Source of the DNA: Owenia fusiformis
Lineage: Eukaryota > Annelida > Polychaeta > Sabellida > Oweniidae
DNA length: 64,000 nucleotides
Assembly: GCA_903813345.2 (NCBI GenBank)
Contig: CAIIXF020000001.1
Span: forward strand, 20,229,915 to 20,293,914
Reading direction: 5' to 3'
The notes under the pieces were generated by a model. The model saw only the letters and a list, made by a program, of their open reading frames with translations, did no database searches and was not told where the DNA came from. The position numbers and the translations under genes are program-made. The stretch's first letter is position 1; each line of letters starts with the position of its first letter. Shown in pieces: positions 1-12,300 of this stretch.

Positions 1-719
1 AAGTCGGGTCTTTCGTTACATAAAATGTTGTTGTTTATATAGATCAAAAGTCCTCGATTATTTTGATTGTGTAATGGATTATGAAATCCATTCAGCAAGA
101 AATTATCTTTAATTGATATAGTGGTCAAATTTCCAGTCTCACAAAGTCCCACAATTGATACATTCATTTCCTTAACTAGGTCATTCAGGGATTCAAATCG
201 AGTACCCGCATCGGCTCCAATACTATTTATATTGGAGAATAAAATGTTTAAGTTACCTTTATATGGGACTGGCCCTGGGTGAGGATGTACATCATTTGAT
301 AATGTAAGCTTGAGCTGATTGATATTAGGTTGCAGATAAGTGCCGCTTAATCCAGGAACACTTAAAAATATCAAAGTAATGCATATTAAGGCTAGCAAAA
401 ACCTTGGGTTAATTTTCCTGTGACATAGTGAGTATATTCTTAGGACTAGAAGCAGTGGAATAAGCAGATACATGGATGCTATATTTAAAACTGTCATTCC
501 AATTGTAACGGTAAAATATATCAGTTTAATTGTATCAAAGAGCTTTATCGATAACAGAGCGATAAGCGAAAATATCATCATAGCTATGATACAAGGCAAA
601 GAAAATGAAAGCACATAAGATTTGTTTATATTACTAATCCCTGTACTGAACATCTTGATGTTGTATAGGTTGAACCTGCCTATAGCTGACCTCCATTGGA
701 CTAAGCTAACCCCCATCAT
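1..719 (-). CDS. LINE ORF2, N-terminal part (hydrophobic domain, 2A-like motif, start of endonuclease), partial
   Basis: The frame opens at two ATGs (719 and 716) and stays open to the window edge, about 239 codons. The first ~130 residues contain three hydrophobic stretches. They end in NDVHPHPGP (about 275-249), a degenerate version of the 2A ribosome-skipping consensus D-[V/I]-E-x-N-P-G-P with H in place of N. Next comes ILFSNINSIGAD and GLCETGN, the opening of an APE-type endonuclease. The first residues (QWRSAIGRFN) match the start of the LINE ORF2 at 24774 (SWRRAVGLFN), so the N-terminal domain is conserved between families. The H at the 2A position should weaken or abolish skipping. 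Confidence 0.8.
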   Translation of the reverse strand, partial: MMGVSLVQWRSAIGRFNLYNIKMFSTGISNINKSYVLSFSLPCIIAMMIFSLIALLSIKLFDTIKLIYFTVTIGMTVLNIASMYLLIPLLLVLRIYSLCHRKINPRFLLALICITLIFLSVPGLSGTYLQPNINQLKLTLSNDVHPHPGPVPYKGNLNILFSNINSIGADAGTRFESLNDLVKEMNVSIVGLCETGNLTTISIKDNFLLNGFHNPLHNQNNRGLLIYINNNILCNERPD

Positions 720-992
720 AAAGATATTTCCCTCCCAGGATAGCAGCAGTAATTCCTATAAGTAAACAGAGTGTTTCAGTCATGATCGATATTAGAAGGC
801 AAAGGATTCAGGAGGGAATGGAGAAATCAAGCATACATATAATTTAATTATGGCATCAAGACATAAATACATGTGTATACAAGTTGCAGTGAGATATAAG
901 TGTTTTTGTATGTGGTTCCTCATTGAAATATGTTATGTGATCATAGCATATACGAGTTCCATGCTAAAGATTGTCACCTTCGGGGCTACAGT

Positions 993-2030
993 TTAGCTAG
1001 TGCTGGCAGTTGAAGCCGGGGGAACTCTCTGTTGTCTGGAACGGTGGATTTGAGATTGAACTATAGGGAGCTTCTCCATGTCAGAAATAATTCCTGCAAT
1101 GTCATCCACAACATTGAAAGCACGTATAGCACCATTCGCAGTTTTCCCCAGAATCTTACCATGATCGGACCAATGGTTGACTATGGATGGGTGCAGTTCT
1201 AATTGTTTTAGTAGAGCACGGTTCATTGGGCTAAGGTCCTCGTATATCCGTATTGGGGTACCCTTGAGAAGGGATCGGTTTTTGAGCAATGAATCTCTAA
1301 CGTGCCTGGATTTGAGACGAACAATTATGGATCTGGGTTTATCAGAGCTAGGTGAGGGGTTGCCAGGTACCCTGTGAGCAATCTCGATATCAGCTGCGGT
1401 GAGCGAGTCACTAAGTTTAGTGGAACTTAGCTCATTGCAGAGTGCAGAAACACAATGCTGGAGATTCTTGGAATCAGACTTTTCGTCGGCAGTTTCCTTA
1501 ATACCGTGTATTCTGATCAAGTCCTTGCGAGAGTACTGAGAGTTATGATTGGATTGCAAGATAACTTGGTTCAATTTTATAGACAGGTCTTCATGAGCCT
1601 TTTTGAGCTTCACGTTTTCTGATATCAGGCTTTCAATCTGGCTGTCATATTTATTCTCGAGCTTGATCAAAGGTTTAATCACACGCTCATCTAGGACTTT
1701 ATTGACAAATGATTCCAGATTATTTTCAAATCTCTGCTCGAATTTTTTGAAAAGTTTTTCCATACCTGACATTGAGACAACGTCAATATTATCCTCCTCG
1801 GCACTTGCGTAGGGGCTGCCCGTATTGGGAATGTTCTCAGGGTCATGAATACTACGCCCAGAATTTGATTTTCCGCGTTTGGTCGGCTGTTCTTGTTCTT
1901 CAACAGACATTGTCGATTCATTTGGGACTGCTGAAAATGTCATATCCCTAACGACGCCATCTTGGAAAATTTTAGGTGTCGACGTGGCCACTTTAGGCAT
2001 GAAGTTTATAATACTTGGTTGCGTTGACAT
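993..2030 (-). CDS. LINE ORF1 protein (coiled coil + RRM-like RNA-binding domain)
   Basis: 345 residues, uninterrupted. The N-terminal ~85 residues are low-complexity and polar. A coiled coil follows at about 90-160 (for example FKKFEQRFENNLESFVNKVL). Then comes the block SRKDLIRIHGI...EIAHRVPG...IIVRLKSRHVRDSLL, the typical core of L1-type ORF1 proteins (Transposase_22 RRM plus C-terminal domain). Family members form trimers that coat the element RNA and act as nucleic-acid chaperones. The intact frame suggests a fairly recent copy. It lies 274 bases upstream of ORF2 in element orientation. Confidence 0.85.
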   Translation of the reverse strand: MSTQPSIINFMPKVATSTPKIFQDGVVRDMTFSAVPNESTMSVEEQEQPTKRGKSNSGRSIHDPENIPNTGSPYASAEEDNIDVVSMSGMEKLFKKFEQRFENNLESFVNKVLDERVIKPLIKLENKYDSQIESLISENVKLKKAHEDLSIKLNQVILQSNHNSQYSRKDLIRIHGIKETADEKSDSKNLQHCVSALCNELSSTKLSDSLTAADIEIAHRVPGNPSPSSDKPRSIIVRLKSRHVRDSLLKNRSLLKGTPIRIYEDLSPMNRALLKQLELHPSIVNHWSDHGKILGKTANGAIRAFNVVDDIAGIISDMEKLPIVQSQIHRSRQQRVPPASTASTS

Positions 2031-2155
2031 GATTATCTGAAGTCCTATCAGTTCCGTAGGTATTTATGTTCAATCACACAGTATAATTTGCAGGTTAGAA
2101 TAGTAGGAGATGCCTAGAAACGTATAAACATTCTCCGGCTCCAATTTCCTAAACT

Positions 2156-3073
2156 AACATTGTTGGTGACGTCACTTCCACCTTCAAAACTAGTTTTTAT
2201 GTTTGACTTTGTAAATAATTATAAGATGCCTTCATATGTTTCAAATGTTTTTGAACAGTATAAGAATCAGGTAACCCACCAAAGACTTCGTCGTAGCAAT
2301 GATTTTAAGATCCCATTCAAAGCATCTGCTAAACTTAGAAAGTTTACAGCTTTATCCAGTATTAAATTATGGGATAATTTACCTGATGAACTGAAACAAG
2401 CACACTCACGCAACTCATTTAAGTATAAAATTAGAACATTTTTGAATGGGAAAAAGAAAGAATTCACAACCCCAAGATTAAACCTATCCAGAGATAAAGA
2501 AATTGTCTTAAATAAAACGAGATGTGATCTCATTTTTAGGCAGCATCTTTTTACACATAACTTCAAAAATATTCCAAATGCCAAATGTAAATGTGGTCAC
2601 TCTACTGAATCAACCAAACACCTATTGCTCCATTGCCCTCTTTTTAACACTCAAAGACTCAATTTTCACAGAGAACTAGGGGGACTGCCATCCTTTAATT
2701 TAAACTCTTTTAATAATAGAAAACAGGAGGACAGGGTAGACTTTTTACTTTTTGCAGATCCTTCTCTTGACACAATTACAAATAAAAAGGCTATTGAATT
2801 AACAGCCGAGTTTTTACACTCTATTGTCAAGGAAGTTAAACAGTCCAATATTCATTAATTTATACATATATCTCTGACCTGTCTTCATGTTTTCAAGATT
2901 ATTTTTATGTTCATAAATATGTTCTATATCTATCATTTTTACATTATGACCTATTTTAACTTATATTGTAACTACTTCAACAGGGCCAATAATGCTTCGG
3001 GGTAGGCCTGTATCTGTTTGTATGATGTATTATGAAATAAAGGAAATATAAAAATTAAAAAAAAAAAAAAAAA
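2156..3073 (+). mobile_element. 5'-truncated LINE 3' end with poly(A) tail
   Basis: Plus-strand segment with the C-terminal coding part of a LINE ORF2 (to 2858), about 200 bases of 3'UTR containing GAAATAAAGG near the end, and an A-run at 3057-3073. It abuts the inverted LINE 5' half on its left. It sits just upstream of the first visible exon of the coiled-coil gene, in that gene's intron. Confidence 0.85.
2160..2858 (+). CDS. LINE ORF2 C-terminal fragment
   Basis: About 230 residues with no reverse-transcriptase core left. The section KLWDNLPDEL and the cysteine/histidine cluster CKCGHSTESTKHLLLHC followed by PLF match the post-RT tail of CR1/jockey-like ORF2 proteins. The equivalent cluster in the LINE at 24774-28542 is CQCGEKFQTTEHFLIKC, so the two elements are related. 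There is no true start here: the frame is open upstream and the fragment is a truncation or inversion product. Confidence 0.8.
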   Translation: MLVTSLPPSKLVFMFDFVNNYKMPSYVSNVFEQYKNQVTHQRLRRSNDFKIPFKASAKLRKFTALSSIKLWDNLPDELKQAHSRNSFKYKIRTFLNGKKKEFTTPRLNLSRDKEIVLNKTRCDLIFRQHLFTHNFKNIPNAKCKCGHSTESTKHLLLHCPLFNTQRLNFHRELGGLPSFNLNSFNNRKQEDRVDFLLFADPSLDTITNKKAIELTAEFLHSIVKEVKQSNIH

Positions 3074-3174
3074 TGCCATCAAAATAATTGATTTGATTCA
3101 ATATTTAACTGAAGACAGAATAGAAAATGCATATTGTGAATTTGTTTTGAATAACCTACAATTGTAATATACAA

Positions 3175-3357
3175 ATGAAATGTCTTGAATTGAAGATCAA
3201 CCAAGCTGTGGATAGTATGACTGAGGAAAGAGCCAAGTTACAGGCTGAGACTGAAGTTAAGCAGCTTGAACTAGATACATTACAGGAAGCAAAATTTCAA
3301 CTTGAGGAAGAGAATGCTAGATTGCTAGAGAGAATGGGACAAGTGGAACAAACACAG
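3175..3357 (+). CDS. Coiled-coil gene, first visible exon
   Basis: The donor CAG|GTATTT is clear. The 5' edge is not: an AG at 3194-3195 would make 3196 the first base, while the frame is open back to an ATG at 3175. The pyrimidine tract is poor, perhaps because the LINE tail ends only 100 bases upstream. It encodes heptads around TEERAKLQAETEVKQLELD and ends in phase 0. Confidence 0.65.
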
Positions 3358-6300
3358 GTATTTATCTTCAGTGTGATCAAAATATGATTTTCCACCAAAA
3401 GTTTCATTTATTTATATTATTTACACAAACCTGCGTCCATTGATTTTATTCTCATAATATCTGCTCCATAGAAAGTTAACCCCTCTTAGATATGAGAATA
3501 ATAACTCTTTTATCATTGCCTGTTATAGAACTCACAACAGCAGATTGAGAAGACAATGTCAGATATCCTAGAACAGAAGAATAAGCTGGCTTATGATAAA
3601 GGAAAGCTCCAGTCCAGAGTGGAGCAGCTGGAGTCCCAGCTCCAGTCTCTTGCAACCACCCACACTAACTCTGTTCAGCAGAGAAACACATTCAACACTT
3701 TGCAGGGAAAGTACACAAAGGTACCTAGAATAGATCAGTAAATAGGATTTGTATGCTGTTTGGATGGCACCTGACACTAGTCATTTCCAAGAGAGTTATT
3801 TTATCACACTTTGAAAATGTGATATTTAGGAGTCCTCATTTTGTGCTGCTGGGTGTGCATGCATTCTTCTGGGTAGTTGGGCTTTTACCAAATAAATCTT
3901 GTAATCAAAATTCCAGGAAAACCCCTGAATCATTCAACTTGAAATTTTTACAGACGCAAGAGCAGTCTAGTGCCAACGTCTGATTAGGTTTTGGGCATGC
4001 TGGGTTAATAGCATAGTGGCCATTTTGCTTGTCAAAGTGTGATATTTATGACTGTGTCTTTATTAGAAAGTATTTGCAGTAAAATCAATTAAGAGGCTTT
4101 GTGGATGAAATCTCCCATGTTTGCTTATACGAGGGGTGATCAATAAGTAATGGACGCCTTTTTACACAGATGCTTTTTATAGACCAATCCCTTCGATTTT
4201 CTTACCAGTGATTCATCATTCAATTATCTATCAACTCTGAAGATTTGAAGACAAAATATATAATACATGTTGATATATCCTCATTTCTGTGAAGGAGGTA
4301 CGGGTACCCCGGGACCGACATTTACGTCACATATTCTGAAGATATTTTAGCGTGTTTAACATGCAATGCAGTTGAATGCAGGCTGAACAAAACAAACCAT
4401 TATGGTCATGAATTACCCCATTTTGTTATGCCATAGTTGATTTTGAATATTTTATCATCACTATGTGGTATTCATGCCACATTTATTCCACAGGACCCTC
4501 TAAATAGGTTCCATCAAGTGCTACATGTACACAATTCCTCATCCTCTTAACTCAAGATTGTAAGACAAGGCTGAATCCATTCTCTGACATGGTAGCAAGA
4601 TACAGTTTCATGGGTTGTTTTATTTAACCAATGTTAATAAACCTGCGTCTGTATATGTCTCTAACCTCTCTTTCTCTATGGAAATAAGTGGTACATAGAA
4701 ATAACAAGTCACATGTGAGCAGATGTGGACAATAAAGTGCATTGGCCAAGGGCTCAATTTTGAGGTCCAGGGATATTGTTTTCTGAACATTTTGAGATCT
4801 ATGGGCAGGTGCATTGACCATACGGAGTAGGGTTTTCCCTTCTCTCACCACCCCTTTCTTCCACAATGTTTTCTCAAATTGACCTGCAAACCCCTTCCAT
4901 ACAACACTCTGACATTACAATACTTTCTGTTTATGTGTTACCAGTCAGCAAAAAAATTCAACCAATACAACACTTGTTGCATATAAAAAGTTCAAATCTA
5001 ACTCAAATGTACCAAACTTGGCAAAAACTGAATATGAGACGTAAATGTCGGTCCCGGGGTACCTGTACCTCCTTCACGGAAATAAGGATATATCAACATG
5101 TATTATATATTTTGTCTTCAAATCTTCAGAATTGATAGATAAGTGAATGATGTGTCACTGGTAGGAAAATCAAAGGGATTGGTCAATAAAAAGTATCTGT
5201 GTAAAAAAGCGTCCATTACTTATTGATCACCCCTCGTATATCAGTTTTTTATGTTAACTGAAATCATTGATCTTTATAAAAATACCAAACCAAGATCTTG
5301 GAGACAATCTACGTCTAAAATGCTGATTTGACAGTTGTTTAACATTACAGAGTCAAAGTGATTATAATGCAGCCAATATTAAAATACAACGTTTGGAAAG
5401 TCAGCTGAAACAACTAAGTGCAATTGGTGAACGTAAGGAACAGGACTTTAGCATGGCCCTACAGTCCCGAGATGAAGCCATCCGTGAAGTAAACAAATTG
5501 CGAGATGTTGTCGAGTCAACAGATGGACGAGAAAAGCAAAAGGTATGTACATCATTGTAGCTTGTCAAAATATGCAAATTTTTCTCGACTTTTCTTATTT
5601 TCAAGAGACTGCTTGCCTATTTTCAAGATCTCAAGTTGACATAATGTCCATTTAGTTGCAGTGTTAGATACGTCTTAATCAGGAGCAGATGTGCATACTT
5701 TATTGGAATGTATTGTAGGGCACAAGTTTTTCTCTTCTTATAATGTCAGCATTACACTTTCTCTATTGAGGCTTGGAATCAAGTGTAAATCAATACTGTG
5801 CTTTATTATTTCCATGCCGTGATACTCGTTCTCTCATTGGTCAATTAGATACCATGTGACTAAAAATATATAGAGGTATTCCATGTCTCCCTGCTTCGAA
5901 AACGTGTGAAGAGTGTATTCACCGGCAGTGGCATCATTTTTAGTGAATACCACTATACGAGGGTATATCATAAAGTTCTCATAATATCTCTCTAATTTTT
6001 TATTATTTTTTACATTCTCTCAATTATTTTTATTTGCCCCGGGTGCCTTGATTTCCGGTTACTATGGCAACCATTACTTATCTAATATATCTGTTATACC
6101 AAATATTTTTTTGATAGATTAATACAGAATTCTATACTGCAGATTCTATGAAAATTTCATTAGAATATATTGAAAAATAAAAAAATTAGAGAGATATTAT
6201 GAGAACTTTATGATATACCCTCGTATATTCAATTAAAATGACATCACATCACTTAATTCCCGGGAATTTAATAAAAAGTATTTTCATCCGATATGACAGA

Positions 6301-9300
6301 CGGTGAAGTTGTATCAGGAAGTCCTCCCAAGAAAATGTTCAATACTGTATAACAAACGTGGGATAAAGATTTTACAAATGTATTCAAAATGTCAACTAAT
6401 CAAAGCACGAAGACTATGGACTTTAACATATGGAAGATCCTAATCTAATTTTTATATTTTATGGCGTGACAGAGATCGTGATTTATAACAGAATATTGGC
6501 AAACGTTTGGAAATACGTTGAAACTTCATATCATTACAATATTGTGTACTTCTAACTTTAATACTGTGTGCTAGTTTAATGAGGAAATAATAAAACAAAT
6601 ATTGAATTCTGTGATCTTTTAATATCTGTATATATTTCTGAGGGATGTATTCACCTGGCCCTTTGGGCTGCGGTGAATACACCTTCAGAAATATATACAG
6701 ATATTTAACTCCACAGAATTCAATATTTGTATAATATTAGATGCTTGCAAAATGCTTTGGGACTAAACCACTAATCATTCTATGAATGATTAAATGATGT
6801 ACATATTTCTGAGGGGGTATTCTATGCAGCCCAAAATCTGAGAAGAAAAGAAGAAATATGTATTAACAGTTTAACAATATTAATTTATTAACGACATATA
6901 TATAGTGTCTCAAAAAATGAAAATTGGATAAATAATGCCACATGTTTACAGAAGCCTATACATGTGACGTCACATTCATTGAATACCTGTGTGTATGCAT
7001 GTATTTATTTTTTAATCACATGGTACATGACTGACCAATCACATGCTGATTATCACTACAAAGAAATGATAAATAACATTATCACACTATAATGAAAATA
7101 TTGAGAGTGAAAAATGTCTTGTTTGCAGATAGTCAATTTGGAGCGCAACCTCTTGGAATCCAAAGAAGACAGTAGAAAGTTAGCTTCATCCCTCGATGGA
7201 ATCATCCAATCCCACAACCAGCTTCAGCAAGCCATGGAAACACTACAAACAGATCTGGGGAAAAAAGATTCCCAAATTGCTCAATTAAAGAATGAAAAGT
7301 ATGTACACTCGTGTTACTCTCATGTTCGTTTGAATCAAAAAAATGCAGAACATATGTGATACAAATTATCACATAATTACAAGTATATCTTTTATATTTT
7401 AATTCACATAAATGTACACTTACTGTATACTGTTTCAGAAAACAAAGATTTTAAGTGAAAATGCATCCTGACATTTTGGCAAACACTAATATAATATATT
7501 AAATATGAATCCAAATTTTCAGATCTTATTGTAATGATATTGTATATTCGTATGCTTATATAAAATACTTGCACTAAAACATACACATCACATTGATCAT
7601 TTCAGAAACCTAAGCCAGAATTCTTTACGTCAGATGCAGACAGAAATTGACACTCTCCAGGACCGTTTGGTTTCCATGGAAACTTTAGAGACAACAGAGG
7701 TATACTTTCTCGAAATAACTGCACTTCCCTTTTTCATTGTCCCTCACAGACGTCTAGATATTTAAAACTGACCATAGACCTTAGAGTTATGTCGTAGTGT
7801 CTTACTTGATCCAAGTCTAGATTCAAATCACAGACAGTAAACACGGTGTATAACCCAAACGCTCCTACATGCACGACGGAGCGTTACATTTACGCGGAAA
7901 CGCTCCGGAGCGAAATAAAATGGCGGCTAATGAAGATTCTACTATGACCGTAAGTATTGTTTCTCTCGTTTCTCTTACATATCATATGTCATGGTGAAAT
8001 ATTATGTACAATTCGATGAACAATACCGTGAGCAAAGATCCTATTTATTCAACTTCTGGTGGTAAACTGTTATTTGCTTGATCAAAGCTCCGTAGTGTAG
8101 ATCGAACGAATCTGAAGATGACGATTTGACCACAAATTACGAATTAAACTAGTATTTCTATGAAAACGTTAATCTTTCTGTTTAAGTAGTAGATCACAAA
8201 CTCGTATATTCTCATTTCCTAAAATCCCAGTCCAAATCCATTACTTGTTCTCGAGAAATCGCTTGTTTTCCTAGAAACGCTCCGTCGATTTAAACCACAA
8301 TTTTAGAAACGCTCTGACCATTTTGTTTTGATATCATTTTCAGATTATTAGAGAAGAGTTCCGAATCGAGTCTATCTCTCAAAAACGTGTTGTACTTGTT
8401 AGGCAAATTGAAACATCTGAACCGGGTGGTGCTAAACGTGCAACTAGCTGATTAAAGCCTATACATTAGATGATGTCATGCCTACATATGTGCTAAATCA
8501 TAAAACTATAGAAAAAACGAAAAGTTATATGTGAATTAATCTTTCTTCTATTGATGCCAAGGGGTATAATAGATCTTTTCTTTCTCTTCCTGAAAAGGAA
8601 AGGCAAGCTATATATTTCCTTAACTGATCTAGACTACCGGAGCGTTTCCAATTCACTGTGTTAACCAGATCGGAGCGTTTCTTGAATATGAGAATGTCAT
8701 CATTTTTAAGACTGGATTTTCGGTCATCAAATCACTATTAGGATAATGTATGGTGCGTTGAAGCATTGGAATTTGACTAAAATATACGTTGGTGCTCTAA
8801 TCTTGGCTCAACTAATTACATGTATCGACAAAAGGGGTTTTGACCGGTAGAATGACAAATACGTTTTTGAATTTTGATAACTATACTGCTTCGTACAGCT
8901 CTTCCTAATTGCTTCAAACGTCAACAGCCAGCCACGTACAACATGAATATCACACCCATCGAATGGTATACTCGAAATATGTAACTCATACCTCTTATTT
9001 CCATTATTGGGGAACTTGTCAGACGGCTCATCATTCCCGCCAGACAGTTTTCCTACTCCGGAGCGTTTCTTTGTTTAATTTCAGTAATGAAACGCTCCGT
9101 CGTGCATGTAGGAGCGTTTGGGTTATACACCGTGGTAAAGGGGAACAACTGATTTGAAATTTGAATGCAGTAAATAAGCAATCTGACTGGTCGAGATTAT
9201 GGGTGAATTCTAAATACATTCAAGAAATAAATGTATTTTTAAAAAAAACTCCTAGATGATGGTTAAAGGGTTAAAACATTGAAAGGCGGAACTGAACTGG

Positions 9301-12300
9301 AAACTGTGTATTGGGGAGAAAACTTCAGGTACATGACCATGCAAAGGATGTCTGAAGCGTTGGTTGCTTTATCTGGGCTGTTAAATACTTTGGGGTACAG
9401 TTTTTGAGACACTCTATTTGATAAATGAATGATAAACATCTGCTTAAGAGTTCCAAATATGGTTTTTCAGATAACTCCTCTTAGGGAAGCTTTAGAGACA
9501 TGCAAATCTGATAATATAAAGATGGCCAACTCTTTAGATGGTGTGATGCATTCTAACAGGCAACTACAGGTCAAACTTCACAAACTTGAAGATGAATTAG
9601 CAAAGAAAACTTATCAATTGGAAGATACAATAAGTGCAAGGTAATGTATGATGTATGATATTTTTCTTTCTTGGCCATTTTTGTCAAATCTCAGATATCT
9701 CATAGTATTAAATGTTTGAAATTTATTATTTCTTTATATTTCCATGTTTTCTGACAACTTGTTAGCTACAATTATTGCTAAGGATATAAATATTAGCTAG
9801 CTATTCAGGAGACATCTAACTTGAAATTTTACCATAATTTTTTAAAATAAAATAGTCTAAAAATCCTCAATTTTGTATTTCAGAAAAAATGAACAAGACA
9901 CAATGAAACAGGAGATTTGTAGTTATGAAGAAAGGATGACTGCCTTAAAACAACAACTAAATAAAGACAGAGATAAATCACTCAAGAAAACTAACAAAGA
10001 AGTTGTTGAGGTATAGTATTGAAATCCTGTTGCTTGAACTTATTTTTATTATGTCACCAAAAGTGGCGACATATTGTTATAAAGTTCCCAACTTTTTTGT
10101 GAACTGAGTTCGGCGGTTGGTGTTCAGTGTTTGGAGTTTTGTGTCTAACAAATGGTGACATTTTGCATGTTAATGTCTTGTTTAATATTCTTATGATAGG
10201 TTGATCCTTGGAATTTTGTTAATGTGAATGATCTTGTAGATGTCTGGAGATCTTCCAACCCTGATAAAAAGAGTTACACTTGGTCAAGGAATAATCCCTT
10301 TATTGCACGAAGAATTGACTACATTTTTGTCAATAACAGTCTCAGTAACAACATTATTGAATCTGATATTATACCATGTTCAAATACTGATCATATGGGT
10401 ACTACAGTCTCTATAAAAGAGCAAAACTCGGACAGAGGTACAGGATTTTGGAAGCTAAACAATGAAATTTTAAAAAACCAAGAATATGTATCAATGATAA
10501 ACAAACTAATTGATGACACTGTTAACTCATATAAAAATGTAGTCAACGATCAAATTTTATGGGATACATGTAAATGTGTTATTAGAGATGCAAGTATAAG
10601 ATTTAGCAAAACTCGTGCTTCTAGAGAAAAATGTGGGTTAAAACAGATTGAAATAGAGCTAAAATTGGCACAAGATAAACTAGTAAATGAACAAAATGCG
10701 CAAAATATTAATAGAGTTCAACAGTTACAAGTAAAATATGATATTCAGACAAATAAGAAAGCTAAAGGGGCACAATTAAGATCAAAAGTTAAATGGGTAG
10801 AACGAGGTGAACTGAATACAAACTATTTCTTATCATTAGAGAAAAGTCATGGAAAAATGAAAGCCATTGAAGTGTTAGAGGATGATGGGGTATATACAAG
10901 CTCTATGAGTGAAGTTATGGAAAAACTGTTTAAATATTACAGTGAAATGTATAAGGAAAATGGGGATATTATTTATACGTTAGATGATTTTGCGATAGAC
11001 CTTGAAATGCCATCTTTAGATGATAATGACAAATTAAAATGTGAAGGTTTGATTAATGAACATGAATGTGCACAAGCTATTAAACAAATGAAATCTGACA
11101 GTAGTCCAGGGATTGATGGATTAACATCTGCCTTCTACAAAATGTTTTGGACGAAAGTAAAAAGCTTAGTAGTTAATTCATTAAATTATGGGTTTCAGAC
11201 AGGGCAACTTTCTAGCAGTCAAAGGAAAGGAATAATAGTATTAATACTTAAAGGCAAAAATATTCCAAGAAATCGTTTAAAATCATTCAGGCCTATATCA
11301 TTAACTTGTTGTGACTATAAAATAGGGGCAACTGTGTTGGCCAACAGACTGCAGACTGTAATCAAAAAATTGGTTGAAAGTGACCAGAATGCATATTTGA
11401 AGGAAAGGGGTATACATCTAAACTTAAGATTGATAGATGACATAATGAATTACGTTTATAATGATGACATTGAAGGTATTATGGTCGCTCTTGACTATTC
11501 ACGGGCGTTTGATTCTATTTCTAAGAAGTATGTTTATAAAGTTGTTGAAAAATTCAATTTTGGTCCTGAATTTCAAAGATGGATAGAAATTTTCACAAAA
11601 AATACACAGTCAACAGTCTCTAATAATGGATTATTCACAAAATTTTTCAATTTAGATCAAGGTTTGAGGCAAGGTTGTCCACTAAGTTCATTACTTTTTA
11701 TATTATCAACAGAAATCTTTGCTTGCAAAATTCGTCAAAATCAAAATGTGAAAGGAATTAAAATTCAAAACTGTAATACTGAAATTAAGTTAACAAGCTA
11801 TGCAGATGACACAACCCTCTTTGTTAAAGATTTGCAATCGTTAGAGCATACTTTAGATGATACAAACAAATTTTACTTAACATCGGGACTCAGACTTAAC
11901 TTGGAAAAAACAAAAGCAATGTGGATCGGAAGAAATAAAAATAATATTGAAAAGCATTTAGGAATCTGCTGGGAAGTAGGTGAAAATGCTAAAATAAAAA
12001 TACTGGGGACATACTTTTCAAACCACAAACCAGCAAATTTAATAGAATCAAATTGGACTGAAAAAATTGATAAGATGGAATGTTTAATGAAAAATTGGAG
12101 TAAACGCAACTTGTCACTGGTTGGTAAAGTCTGTGTTGTTAAAAATTTGATTGCATCACAATTGTTGCATATGTTAATGGTTTTTAAATGTCCAGACAAA
12201 TATTTAAAACAGGTCAATTCAAAAATACACAAATTTATATGGAGTAAATCTGGTAAAGGTTCAGAAAAAATAAAACGTAAAGTGTTGAGACAGCCTTACT

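Larger units (their letters stand above)
1..2155 (-). mobile_element. Inverted 5' half of a LINE (5'UTR, ORF1, start of ORF2)
   Basis: Read on the minus strand, this is the 5' portion of a two-ORF non-LTR retrotransposon: about 120 bases of leader, ORF1 (993-2030), a 270-base spacer, then ORF2 from 719 running off the left edge. It meets head-on, at about 2155, a plus-strand LINE 3' end that finishes in a poly(A) tail at 3057-3073. This order (inverted 5' segment, then direct 3' segment with tail) is the signature of a twin-primed insertion, so both parts may be one event. The left end and the upstream target duplication are outside the window. Confidence 0.75.
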
